The notes beneath the pieces are model-generated. The model had not been told where the DNA came from. It ran no database searches and was given only the letters and a program-made list of their open reading frames with translations. Below are positions 13,069 to 22,936 of a stretch of DNA of 64,000 nt, piece after piece; position 1 is the stretch's first letter; every line of letters begins with the position of its first letter. A program made the position numbers and the translations under genes. Location: NCBI GenBank assembly GCA_040357565.1, contig JBDODJ010000027.1, one strand, 5' to 3'. This DNA comes from Cercozoa sp. M6MM. Its lineage: Eukaryota > Endomyxa: Ascetosporea.

Positions 13069-14226
13069 ATGTATGTGTGTAATTCACAGTTGGTATGTGT
13101 GTGTGTGTGTGTGTGTATGTATGTGTGTAATTCACAGTTGGAGGACGCCATCGCACTGCTGGAGCCTGTGCAAGAGCCGATGAAGTCTGCTGTGTTGTGG
13201 TAGGATGGTTTTAGATTACAGCAGGTTACGAGGGTCGAAACACTGCGTGTGGAGTGTAGGTTGCTGGACGTGTGCGCCTTCTGCGCCTCCTTCTCCGAGA
13301 CGAGTCGCATGTCACCCTACAACCTCGGCGTCGTGTTCGCGCCAAACCTCATGGACCTAGAACACAAGGGCATGGACCCACTGCGTGCCGTCAACTTCAT
13401 GGACACTATTATTGTATCGTCTGCCTTGTATTTGTATGTGTGTACGTGTATGTACATGTACCTGTGTGCATTTTGTGCATGTTGGGTGTGAGCATAGAAG
13501 TGGTTCGCCGCCGCGGTGGCTGCTCGTCAGATCGACGAGTCGTTTGGCGGACCGGTACTCACCCTGTGTTTTTGTGCCTCAAGGAGCCCGTGTTGACAAG
13601 AGTGTATGCCTCAAGGAGCCCGTCTTGACAAGAGTGTACGTGTGCAGGCGCACCGATGCGGCGTTGTGACGGAAGCTGCCGCTGCGGCTGATGTGCGAGC
13701 TCAGGTAGACCACATTCATACCCCCATAGATCAATGTATCCATCTGGGTGGCTGTGTGTGAGCAGGCAGTGTCGCAAGAACAGGACGCGTTCGAACTCGA
13801 GGCCGATCAAGACGCCAGTGGCAAGAAGGTCATCATGCTCGAAGCCATGATCGCTTCCATGCAGCGGCGACACAAGGTAATTTACCTCTCACTCGTCACA
13901 TGACTATAGTGAAGTGTCCTACCCCGCCCTTGCATCCGTCCTGTGTGTGTGCGTTCTCAGGAAGAAGTGGATCGCTTGATGGCGACGATTCGGAAGCAGC
14001 AGGACATGATCGAGTTCCTGCAGCAGCAGCCGTACGGACAGCACCACGAGCACTACGAACAGTACGAGCACTGCCCCGAGGTATCACTCCCACTGTCCTC
14101 GCACAGGTTTTTCCTTACTGCTTGTCACAGGAAGATACGCCATCGGTGCCTCCGAGTGCGACTCCATTGACGCCGCCGACGCCGCCGCTGTTGCCGAAAC
14201 AGCAAGTGGTACATGTCTGTGTTTGA
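7598..14226 (+). CDS. Leucine-rich repeat and RhoGAP domain protein with C-terminal coiled coil
   Basis: A protein of well over 1,000 residues spread over about 30 exons. The N-terminal part (7672-8300) is a compact region with no firm family. From about 9200 to 12100 come leucine-rich repeats of ribonuclease-inhibitor type, for example LLDLSLCNMGDAGFKQLL at 9811 and LRSVDLSKNALAIPG near 10490. A RhoGAP domain follows (about 12400-13440). It has the arginine-finger loop GIFRLAP, preceded by IPVVLCTILSAIVHKGGQSM, and the conserved helix YNLGVVFAPNLM. The C-terminus is a coiled coil (KEEVDRLMATIRKQQDMIEF) plus a Pro/Thr tail. RhoGAPs speed GTP hydrolysis on Rho-family GTPases, so a role in actin or membrane dynamics is likely. 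The start is uncertain: an ATG at 7598 with an intron to 7671 fits. Several introns carry microsatellites or duplicated ends. Confidence 0.88.
7841..7876. repeat. (CA)n microsatellite
   Basis: Eighteen CA units in an intron of the LRR-RhoGAP gene. Confidence 0.95.
9491..9543. repeat. (GT)n microsatellite
   Basis: TG repeat with two interruptions, in an intron of the LRR-RhoGAP gene. Confidence 0.95.
9703..9810. repeat. (TG)n microsatellite with 10-N gap at 9752-9761, ending in an intron acceptor
   Basis: Follows donor GTACCTTTATG at about 9670 and ends GTGTAG at 9810, where the exon LLDLSLCNMGD begins. Confidence 0.93.
12637..12680. repeat. (TG)n microsatellite
   Basis: In the intron that ends CTGACAG just before GIFRLAP of the RhoGAP domain. 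Confidence 0.95.
13028..13141. repeat. (TA)n plus tandemly duplicated (TG)n and 3' splice site
   Basis: A TA run is followed by two head-to-tail copies (13048-13093 and 13094-13141) of a unit that ends AATTCACAGTTGG. The copies differ by one TG unit. Each copy carries the intron 3' end. Confidence 0.93.
13575..13638. repeat. 32-bp tandem duplication
   Basis: Two 32-bp copies starting TGCCTCAAGGAGCCCGT, differing at one base, in the intron ending GTGTGCAG at about 13648. Confidence 0.92.
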
Positions 14227-14897
14227 CTTATCATAATCAATCACGCGTTCGCGGTCCAGTTGACGCCTCCACCACCACCGCAGACCGCGTTTGAGGGTTG
14301 AAACGTCATTTATTGCACGCACCGGCACAAACAGAAACACACACACACGCAAACACACATCTATTGTGCGAAACGCAACCCGTCTCCACGCGTACAACTC
14401 AGGACAGATGCGCCGACTTGCTTCGGGCGGGAAAACTGTACCAACTGATTTCAAACGACTAATGTAGCTCGTGCATGCAACAGATGCAGCTGAGCGCCTA
14501 AGTGAATTACATTGTGCTGACCATATCATGTTGCTGGGTCGGGTATGCCGCCGTGCCCGGATTTTGAAAAATCCAACCGTTCGGCGTTGTGGGCTTTCCT
14601 AAGTTCCTTGGCGGGCCTATTTTTTTGTTCTTGGGTGTCTAGCATGTTTAGGTAGTGCACTGTACCCGACACAAGAACTGAATCAACCCTCCCAAGCTGA
14701 TATAGTGATCCCAGATCCAGCAGAGATTAAACGAGACACAAGAGTAGGAGGAGCTCGAGGACCGGCAAAATCATCGATGCAGAAAGACCGTTCATTGACA
14801 GTTTGGCGGACAGCAGATTCCTTGTACTGTAGCCAAAGGCTCGTACCTCACTAAGACCAACTCTAGTGCCCATGACGAGTGTGCTTTCTAATACGAG
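14227..14897. other. Intergenic region between the LRR-RhoGAP and USP genes
   Basis: A 671-base gap, the largest clean one in the window. Open frames on the minus strand (14529-14125) are only the complement of the RhoGAP tail. A/T-rich words near 14700-14760 could be promoter sequence for the protease gene; nothing else is recognised. Confidence 0.5.
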
Positions 14898-16815
14898 ATG
14901 TCATGGGCAAAGTTATTACGCGAATCCGCGCCAAAGCAGAGCCAAGCTGCTAAAACTCAAGTTGCACAATGTGGTGGTGCGTTGCGAAAAAGCGGCGCCG
15001 CCATTCCGTTGAAAGACGAGTGTCATGCAGTGCTGCGTGAAGGCGTTATCAATGTCTGTGCAGAGCAAGTTGATCTCTCGGGTCAGTGCACGAGTCGTCC
15101 GCGCGGATTGCGAAACCCTCGCAATGAGTGTTTTGCAAACGCAGTTGCACAGGTATCTACTGTATCTGACACACCTGTACTTGGTGAGTTTTCGTTGTGG
15201 CTTGCTATAGGCATTGTCAAGTGTACCGCAACTGTGCTTCTTGGCAACTATGGTTGCCAACACCGACGCTGAGTGGCTGAAACAGAGCAACGCGTCGCTT
15301 GCGCACTTGTGCAATGTGGTCAAGTACCTCAATCAGGTACTGTAATTGTCCAGTTGGGTGGAGTGCCAGTTTTTGGAGATTTCACATGCGATTAAGTATT
15401 TACTCGCAGGGAGCAGGCACACCAAGCGTATGCCAGGAGTTGCGTGTGCTGCGGCGACTCTTCGCGCGTGCTGCTTCGGAGCAGCAGCACGACGCTCATG
15501 AGGTGTTTCTCCTTGCGCCTGTACTGTTGTGTGTCTGTGTGTACTGTTGTGTGCATTGTTTCGATCAGTTTTGCAACTGGTTGCTGGATCAAGTGCACCA
15601 AGAAAGCAAGTTCGGTGACAATAGTACCAATCACAGCGGTGACAATAGTGACACCAGCAGTCAGTGGAGAGCGGCCTCTGCTCGGTATCAATAACTTCGA
15701 CTTGAATTAGCACGTGAGAATTTGCAGGTAGTCCGTGTATTACAGAGGCGACACCGTATTGCGCCAAGGTGTAAAACTAACGCCTTCCCTCACCTCGTGT
15801 CTCTTTGCTGGTGCCCTTGCATGTACAAGTTTCCGATCTTGATTGCACAATACGTGCTCGTGGTGGTGTTGTAGGTGTGCAAAGAAGCTGCGTGAGTCGG
15901 CCGGGCCGAACGACAGCGTCTCCTCAGTCGTTCTTCTCGCTGACGCTGCATCTGCAGCCGATTTTGCAGGAAACCGCCTCCGCCAGCGCAGAGGAGCACG
16001 CGCAGAGCAGTGTACAGGCGCTGCTGCAGCGACACTTCCGGAAAAGCAAAGTGTCCGACCAGCGCGGCGTGTCAGTCTACTCAGACATGACTCACTTGCC
16101 ACCGTGCCTCCTGCTGCACATTTCGCGTGCTGGTACAATGTTCGTATGAAAACCTCGACTGGCTGCATACATTATGTATTCACAGGCTTGGAGCACAAGT
16201 GCATGACGAACGTTGTGCCAGATGATACCATCGTGTTTCGCAAGCGATGGCTATCTGGTCTGCAGGTAGTTATTTTAGTTGCAGTAGTGTGTGTGTATGT
16301 GTGTGTGTGTGTATGTGTGTGCGTATGTGTGTGTGCACGTGGGTGGTTGTGTGTGTGTTAGTTATCTTAGTTGCAGTAGTGGGCGCTTGTACACGTGTGT
16401 TGTGCACGTGTGTGTGTGCACGTGTATATGTGTGCAGGTGCAAAGGTACCAGCTGTGTGCTGTGGTTTTGCACCATGGTATTCAACTGGAGAGTGGGCAC
16501 TATACGGTAGCTTTGCTTTGGATAACCTGCCTGCATCTTGCCGTTCCTACACCTTGTTCCTACACCTTGTTCCAACTCTATGTTTGCGTGCGTGGATGTG
16601 TTTTCCAGACTGTGTGTCGACGTGGGACGCAGTGGTTTCATGTCGATGATGCCCGTGTCGCCGCATGTGCCCATCCGCAAGAGTACGCAAGGTAGCTCAG
16701 GGGCTTGTGTCATGCTCTCGTGCTCTGCAAGTGTCACGTTGACATGCATTTTGTGTTGTCCAGATGGTATCGTGACACGTACCTGCTCGTGTATCTGAGA
16801 GCAAACACGGATTAG
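14898..16815 (+). CDS. Ubiquitin-specific protease (USP/C19 family)
   Basis: A deubiquitinase of the papain-like C19 family. The Cys box is GLRNPRNECFANAVAQ, near 15100-15155, with the nucleophile cysteine in NECF. The next exons give the QQHDAHEF signature with NWLLDQVHQES (15480-15600, split by an intron). The C-terminal His box reads QLCAVVLHHG, then LESGHYTVALLW (near 16450-16520). The last strands are QWFHVDDARV and YLLVYLRANTD, before the stop at 16813-16815. The N-terminal extension of about 65 residues is short and polar, so this is a minimal USP with few accessory parts. The middle part (about 15880-16140) encodes the fingers region and needs exact splice calls. Introns contain a duplicated segment at 16266-16381. 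Substrate unknown. Confidence 0.9.
16266..16381. repeat. Direct repeat flanking TG-rich sequence in a USP intron
   Basis: A 24-base segment (16266-16289, containing TTAGTTGCAGTAGTG) recurs at 16358-16381 with small changes. Imperfect TG repeats lie between. Confidence 0.85.
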
Positions 16816-17040
16816 CTAGCCGTTGGGAAGTCCCCAGCAATCACCGCTGCTCAACCGACGCGATCGCCGTGGCATGTGCACCCTGACGTCACTTTCGTTT
16901 GGTGGGTCGCCAGTGCAGTACAGTCCGGTACGGTAGTCGCAGCGGCGTTTCTTCGCTTGTGAAGATTGATTGTTAACAAAATCTATCATACGTTAAAAGC
17001 TTGCTGTTCCAGTTGCGTTGTCGCTACTGAGCGTGAGTAG

Positions 17041-17320
17041 CTATGATAAAGCGGGAGTTTGTTGGAATAGGATGGTGTCCGAAGACACCGGGTCACGTGC
17101 ACCGACCCTCGGGGCGCAGTCAGTGCACCGCTTGCACTTGCTCCACCTGCACACAGCATGCATGATAAGAGGAAGGTTCCTCGGGAAAGGGGCTGCTCAC
17201 AACCTACCTTGTTGGGAACGTTCGAACGGCAGAGACAAGCTTGACTTGAGGAGCGTCGACGTTGTTGTGCCGATGTGTCGGTCGGTCGCCCGACGTCGTG
17301 CCAAACGACACCTCCTGCAT
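17041..17320 (-). CDS. Possible small two-exon protein with clustered cysteines
   Basis: An ATG at 17320, preceded in frame by a stop, opens an exon to 17208. A 61-nt GT-AG intron (17147-17207) would join it to a second exon ending at 17041, giving about 72 residues. The second exon contains WSKCKRCTDCAPRVG, a tight Cys cluster. Intron size and splice sites match those of firm genes nearby, but there is no recognisable homologue and the cysteines do not form a clear zinc-finger spacing. It may be a chance model. Confidence 0.27.
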
Positions 17321-18298
17321 TATGCGTCAATGAATCACATCCCTAACCAATGAGACGAACCATTACTTACCGATGCTGTCGACGCGAGACATACTGACCC
17401 TACATGCAGTCTCGGTAGGGCACCGTCCAGTTCGCTTGTTTCGTTGATTTCGTTTCACTTCACTTCGCATCGTTGTACTTTCGTTGATTCGTTGGCGCGG
17501 GTTTCGTCGCTGCGATTGTTCTAGAACACCACCCTGCTCACAAGGCAAACCACGCGACCGTAAAGTCAGAGGGTGAATTATACACACACGCCCCTATCAC
17601 AATTGCAAACGGAAGCTAGCATCTTTCTTACCACGTCCCGTCGGCGTCCAAGTGATTCTTCCGACAGGAACTTACGAGGAAGGATCACTTCCAGTTCCGT
17701 CAACGTTGCCGAAGTGTGCCGGCCGCAGGGAACCCCGCCCGGGTTCCCGACCCAGGCACCCGTCTTCTGATCCACCCCGTACCTTTTGTGACACATCGAA
17801 TGCCGAGCCCGCCACCATTTTTGCCTTTTTCTCTCTTGCTGCCTTAGACTTACTTTAAGTACTCTCACCGCGTGCGGGCATGCACTGCATGCTTGCTCAG
17901 ATGCAGTGCCGCTTCTAAGTCAATCCATACACTTTACATTTCTTCTTGTTTTCCCCGCTTGGCGGCTTTTGACGATTTCTGATTTCGCGTCGCTGACCCG
18001 GCTGCGTCGTGCAGCTGCAACCTTCGCCAATGCAGGTCAGCCTCGTGCAGCTGCAACCTTCGCCAATGCAGGTCATCAATACGAGTCAACTGTACTTTCG
18101 GTTTAGAAGCACGCGACGTGAGCTGGAGAGGTCCGACTCCACAGTCTTACTTCCGGCTCGTGTGCCTGCGCGAGGTGGACCTGGTGTTCGAAGTCCGAGT
18201 TAGTTTTTAAATGAGCAACGCCAGTTTGACGCATACAGCTTGTTGTCTTTGCCATTTACTTTCAACTGACGTTCAAGAGACGCGAATATTGAGCGAAA
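17321..18298. other. Region without a firm gene, with weak coding-like pieces on both strands
   Basis: On the minus strand, 17868-17578 is open for 96 codons, and an overlapping ATG at about 17816 gives a Gly/Ser-rich frame; neither has a recognisable domain. On the plus strand, a frame ending at about 18208 (ARDVSWRGPTPQSYFRLVCL then REVDLVFEVRVSF and a stop) looks like a genuine beta-rich C-terminal exon. It runs through a 36-bp tandem duplication at 18007-18078. A TTCGTTTC-rich patch lies near 17430-17480. I cannot assign a gene model. Confidence 0.35.
18007..18078. repeat. 36-bp tandem duplication
   Basis: Two copies of a 36-bp unit starting TCGTGCAGCTGCAACCTTCG sit head to tail and are nearly identical. 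Each copy contains TGCAGGTCA, that is, an AG/GT junction that could act as a splice acceptor or donor. Because the period is a multiple of three, it duplicates a stretch of 12 codons in any frame that is read through. Confidence 0.9.
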
Positions 18299-19710
18299 AT
18301 GGCTGTATTCGCCGTCGATATGTCCGCAAGCGCATTGCTGAGTGCTTTTGCCCCCTTCCATTGGATATGCGCCCTCGTTGGAGCTGTGGGAGGACTGTTC
18401 TTGCTTCTGTTCGCACGACGACATTTCAAGTATGCTTGTTTCAGTGCCCTCTTCCCCGTTTCACTGATTCTAGTCTTGTCTGGTCACTCATCGCAGCACA
18501 TCGATCGCATTCGTCGGTGGGCTACTCGGCCTCTGCGTCTCGTGGGTGCTTTTAATGAGCATTGGCGCATCCGCAAACCTCAGTACGTGCGCTTCTATCT
18601 AAGCTAAACGGCACTTGCATGTGGCTGTTGGTAGACGGAAAGTACTGGTGGCAGATCACCTGCAATGTCATTCCGACCATAGTCGCTCTACTGATGGCTT
18701 TCCTCTTCCTCTCTGCTCGTACGTGGGCTGCCTTGGCTGCTGGAGGCGCAGCAGGATTTTTTGGTAGACTTGAATCCGCTAACTGAGTCAGAATGATGCA
18801 TACCTGAAGTACCAACTAAGAACGGGTTTGCAGGAGGACAGGCGGTGCTGAAGAAACTTGCCTCGATTTGGGCATGGCATGGACTTGGCGAATTGGTACA
18901 TTACAGCACATGTTTCTTTATGGTCTGGCTGACTCCTTCGTCTTAGCTTTTATCTTAACCCCACACCCTTTCACTAAAAATTCGCATCCCTTTGTATACT
19001 CATATAAATATACCGTCGGCTTCCTTTACTCTACCCAACGTTTACTCTCTTGTTCCCCTTTTACTTTTCACCCCTTGTAGTGGTTGCGCGTTGCGCTTTC
19101 AGTCGTCATCGGACTTGTCGTCGTGTTCCTTGCGCACAAGTTCTTCAAATGCACCGTGAGTGTGGCTATGGCTGTGCTTGGTGCGTACGGAATTGCTGCT
19201 GCCGTCGAATTCTTCCTCATCTACTACGGTATCCAGTCCTTTTCTTACCATATCGGCTATCTCTCAAGCCATTTTATGATGTCATTAATGACACGTGACT
19301 ACTGTTCAGCGTCTGCCAACGAAAAGGGATCCGGTTGCATCGCGCCAGTTTCGTTACTCGCTGATACTGGTACAGTCTTTGATAATTGTTCTTGCAAGCT
19401 GAGTATGACCTCGTCTTTATCTGCACATTCGCAGACTGGCGCCGCATCAAGGGTCGCCATTGGCGCTGCGTCCTCAGCTTTGTGCTGTGGGCGGTGCTTG
19501 CCATAGGTATCATCCGAATTGGCCTGTTTCCCTTCATCCTTGCCGAATGTATTGATGACCTGACGCGTTTTGAGCGCAGTGGGATCGCTGTATCAACTGC
19601 TCTACTCGGTGGAAGGCGCACAGTTCTCGCATGCTGCCCAGCGACATGGGAAAAGCAAGCTACCCCAACACGGAGCTGCACCAGAAACAACGCACATCAT
19701 CGTGGCCTGA
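18299..19710 (+). CDS. Polytopic membrane protein, TMEM198/TM7S3-like
   Basis: An ATG in a good context (gaaaATGGC) opens seven or eight exons that join in frame across GT-AG introns, for example 18430-18496 (67 nt). The product, about 300 residues, has seven to eight hydrophobic helices. Examples are LVGAVGGLFLLLF, SIAFVGGLLGLCVSWVLLMS, IPTIVALLMAFLFL, then WAALAAGGAAGFFGGQ, LSVVIGLVVVFLA and VLSFVLWAVLAIVGSLYQLL. A polar His/Gln-rich tail ends at 19708-19710. Glycine-rich small-residue helices and the lack of other domains resemble the TM7S3/TM198-like family, which in animals is linked to Wnt receptor signalling and membrane traffic. That similarity is by pattern only. One intron (after the ADT codons near 19371) contains several false stop frames. 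Confidence 0.65.
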
Positions 19711-20064
19711 CGAAGCGCACTAGCACCTCGGAACTGAATACAATGTCACTACTGGCTACGGCCACGCGCACGGATGATAAATTAAAAACCGACTGCCAGC
19801 AACAACTCCTCGACTCGCGTCCCGATCCGCGAACACTACAGACTACGCTCGGCTTGCGGCTGAGCAAGTACTCGACGCTTTCGATATTCGAACCGATCGC
19901 GAACGTAAGTTCATCTCGCAACTTAGAACTGAAAGAACATCCAAAATTGGATAGTAAAATACGGTAATTAGGGTAATTACCACAGCTTGGCTGTTAAGTA
20001 CCAAACGCTGTTTCCCGAGAAACGGATTCTCGTCGATTGTGACGCGAAACGAAACGAAACGAAA
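19711..20064. other. Convergent intergenic region
   Basis: Lies between the stop codons of two convergent genes. Open frames continue through it on the plus strand, but nothing in them looks conserved. A short GAAAC tandem array (20045-20064) sits just outside the minus-strand stop codon. No other structure seen. Confidence 0.5.
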
Positions 20065-20777
20065 CTAAACCCGCCAGACGCAGTGCAGCACGTCACCGAG
20101 GCGGTATGCGGTTTCTCCGAAAAGCAGCGCGTCGTCAAGCACTTCTTTTCCGTGGCACAACAGTCGTTGACTTGAGACAACAACGCCCGTGAGCAGCTAC
20201 ACCCGTACACTTTTGATACTGAGAGAAAAGCAACCAAAAGAGAGGGTACAAATATCTGACGCTTCAAATCGAGACCGTACGAAGCGTACGTGACCTCGAG
20301 CGGCACCAGGCAGCCAGTGAACATTGAGACGTCGACTCGCATGGTAGCGATCCCGCTGTCCTGTTTGTTCAGTGAAGATTTCAAAGATGAAAGCGACTCC
20401 GAGAGCATCGTTCGCCTGCGCTTTTTGGGACAGTTGTTTTCGTCGATGTGCTCGCCTAAGGTCTTCCTTTGGATGTCGTCACGCCACGCCCAGGCGTCGT
20501 CAAAGTCACACAACGCGTGCCAGAGGTTGCCGCAGCCCATGTCAGGCATCGGGATCATCACGGAGCTCTTGCTACGCAGTGCGAAACGCGAGCGCTTTCG
20601 TCGCGTGCTTCGCGAGCTCAATTCGCTCGGCGCGAGCCCGTCTGTTCGTCGCTCTGCAGGTGGCGGCGAATCGGAGTCAATCACGAACCCATTAACCTGC
20701 TTCGGCACGGCCAGAAAACTCTCGCTGACGCACAAATTTCGACGTCGCCGCTTGGATCGTCGTGCATCGTACTCCAT
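20065..20777 (-). CDS. Basic protein with a divergent C-terminal ubiquitin-like domain
   Basis: Exon 1 (20777-20250) encodes a basic, low-complexity region with nuclear-localisation-like clusters (RRSKRRRRN, SRSTRRKRSRF, CPKKRRRT). It ends in MRVDVSMFTGCLVPLEV, which matches the first two strands of ubiquitin in spacing. A 53-nt GT-AG intron (20197-20249) rejoins in frame, giving LDLKRQIFLLTGVV. Then follow VSSQRLLCHGKEVLDD, the Q-R-L-x-x-x-G-K-x-L-x-D core of ubiquitin-like folds, and GDVLHCVWRV with the stop at 20065. The domain is about 75 residues with no C-terminal Gly-Gly, so it is not expected to be conjugated. More likely it is a fixed ubiquitin-like module for proteasome or other binding. 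The start could lie in an upstream exon. The domain assignment is by pattern. Confidence 0.68.
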
Positions 20778-21246
20778 GCTTTCTTCTACTACAAATCCAA
20801 GTCATAAGCTATGCCACAAAACTGGCAAATTCCCGCCAAAAATACCACTCTTGGTAGCAAGCTCCACGCAAAGAAAGTTATCCAACACACCCCAGATTGT
20901 GGGTCAACCCTTTCCCCGGCTTTCGCAAAAATACACGCGTTCAGCGTTTTCCAAAGATGTCGTCGGATCTATTTAACGATGGCGACACATTACGACTGTA
21001 CCTTACCGCAAAAACGCAACCAGGTGCCCAGATTCAGCAGAGCACGCTAACGCAGTGTACTCGATCTTCTAAGCCGCTTGAATGACAGATGAAGCGGAGC
21101 GCCGGTGGATTGAATAAAACGGTGTGCGTTTCATGAATCGAATCCTTGATCGCTAAACGAAAAACGTAACATCATCGAATCTACGCTAAGGATTTTTGGA
21201 GCTTTTCTTTTACTGATGCAAATAGTGCTCAGACTGTAAGGGCTTG
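20778..21246. other. Intergenic region between two minus-strand genes
   Basis: Contains a short plus-strand frame starting at 20958 (MSSDLFNDGDTLRLYLTAKT, then about 22 more residues) with a usable start context, but no recognised domain and no sign of further exons. It probably holds the promoter of the ubiquitin-like gene and the 3' end of the UTP4 gene. Confidence 0.4.
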
Positions 21247-22881
21247 CTAATAGCCGAAGCGACGGCGTCGCACGGCCGGCACGCGGAGCAGCGAGCGCGC
21301 CCAGTCGTCCTCAACAACGAGTAGCGTGCGCGGGTCCAAGTAGGCCATCCCAAGAAGACCGGTGTCGTACTTGTCAATCACAAGGAAGTTGGTGCTGCGA
21401 CGCGTGGGACCTCCTCCCTCGCCTTGGCGCAGCAGGTTGACGTGCGTGTGGTGCACGCCGGCAAAGTGACGCAGAGGACGCGGCTCGGCGCGATCGCGTT
21501 GTCGACGTCGGTGCACGCGTTCCGACGACGAGAGAGCAGCGCCAGCTGCGTCAGCCATTGGATCCTCCGACACGGTGGCCACGTGGGTCGGCAGCGCCGT
21601 CTGTGCCGTGTCAACGCGGCATAGCCAACGCGGCGACGCCAGCATGACGCTCTGGCCCTTCTCTGCAACATGCAAACACAAGCACAGATGCCAACACACC
21701 GAGTGAGACCAGACATCAACCTGTACAGGTACAGATGGAAGGGGGCAGAAGATTAACGTACTCGAAGCAGGGAACGGATCGGCAGCGATGCAAGAGAACT
21801 TGTCAACCGCGCGGACGACGGCACCGGCACCATCGGCCGCCTGTGTTCGCACGCGGCGACGCACCGTCTTGCTCCACTTGTCCAACGCGAGTTTGTCCGT
21901 GTCGATAAAGAGTGGCCGGTTCGATGAATTCAGCACGCACAGTTTCCTGGCGGCGACGAACTTGAGACCACACACGACCTGGGGACGCGTAGGTATACGG
22001 GAGGGGGGTACAAGAACAAGAGTGTCAGCAAGAAGAGTGTCAGCACAGAGCGCGGGGGGGGGGGGGGGGGAACTCCTTCCACCACAGCGACGGCAGCGAA
22101 ACGAATTTTCTCGTCTCTGTATCAACCTGTACAAGTATACATGCAGCACATCCATCTACATTAGGTACATGCTCAGTGCCGTACCAGGAAGACACGCGAG
22201 TCCTTGTCAGCAACAGCGGCATGGGCACCGTCGGGCGACACGGCGAGGAAACGCAGCGTGCTGCACGTGAGGTCCTCATCGTCGTTAGGATCGACTTGAA
22301 CAAAGCTCTCGTCGCTCAGGCCGTCCATGTCGACGTCGGCAAAGGCGACCGTGTTGACTTGTGTCAGCAGGAATACTCTCTTCTTGGAGGGCGCAGCATC
22401 TGCACTCAACCATATGCCTGCTTGATTAAGAGAGATGGAGGGGGGTAACTACCAAGCTGGTCGGCAGGAGTGACATCAGCGAGTGCAACACGACGTGCCG
22501 AGAGCGACGTCGACTTCCACAAGCGAGCGACCTTGTTGTTCTGGAAGTGCCACAGCTTGATGTCGAAGGGATCGGCGGCCACGATGACGTCGGCGTCGCG
22601 TGACACGTCGAACGACACCAGGTCGGCAAAGTCGTCGCCGATCTGCGCAGCGTGCTGCCAGTGCAGTCGCAGCAGCAGCTCGTGCAGCGGCATGTTCTCG
22701 AACTCGTCGTCCGGTCCGCCCTGTGTCTGGGCCTCTTCGTCCTCAAGACTGCTCGAGACCAGCGCTGTAGACAGCGAGAACAAGTCGATGCGGTCACTGT
22801 GACGCACTGCGAGCAGTCGTCGTCCGTCGCGCGCACGGCACACTGCACACACACGTATATATATATATATATATATATATA

Positions 22882-22936
<55 letters not shown>

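Noticed and set aside
18472-18496. A 19-nt intron in the TMEM198-like gene
   Set aside because: A normal 67-nt intron (18430-18496) gives the same downstream frame and a cleaner membrane helix.
20290-20976. 228-codon plus-strand frame over the ubiquitin-like gene
   Set aside because: It is the complement of the minus-strand coding exon, with no domain. The minus frame splices into a recognisable beta-grasp domain.
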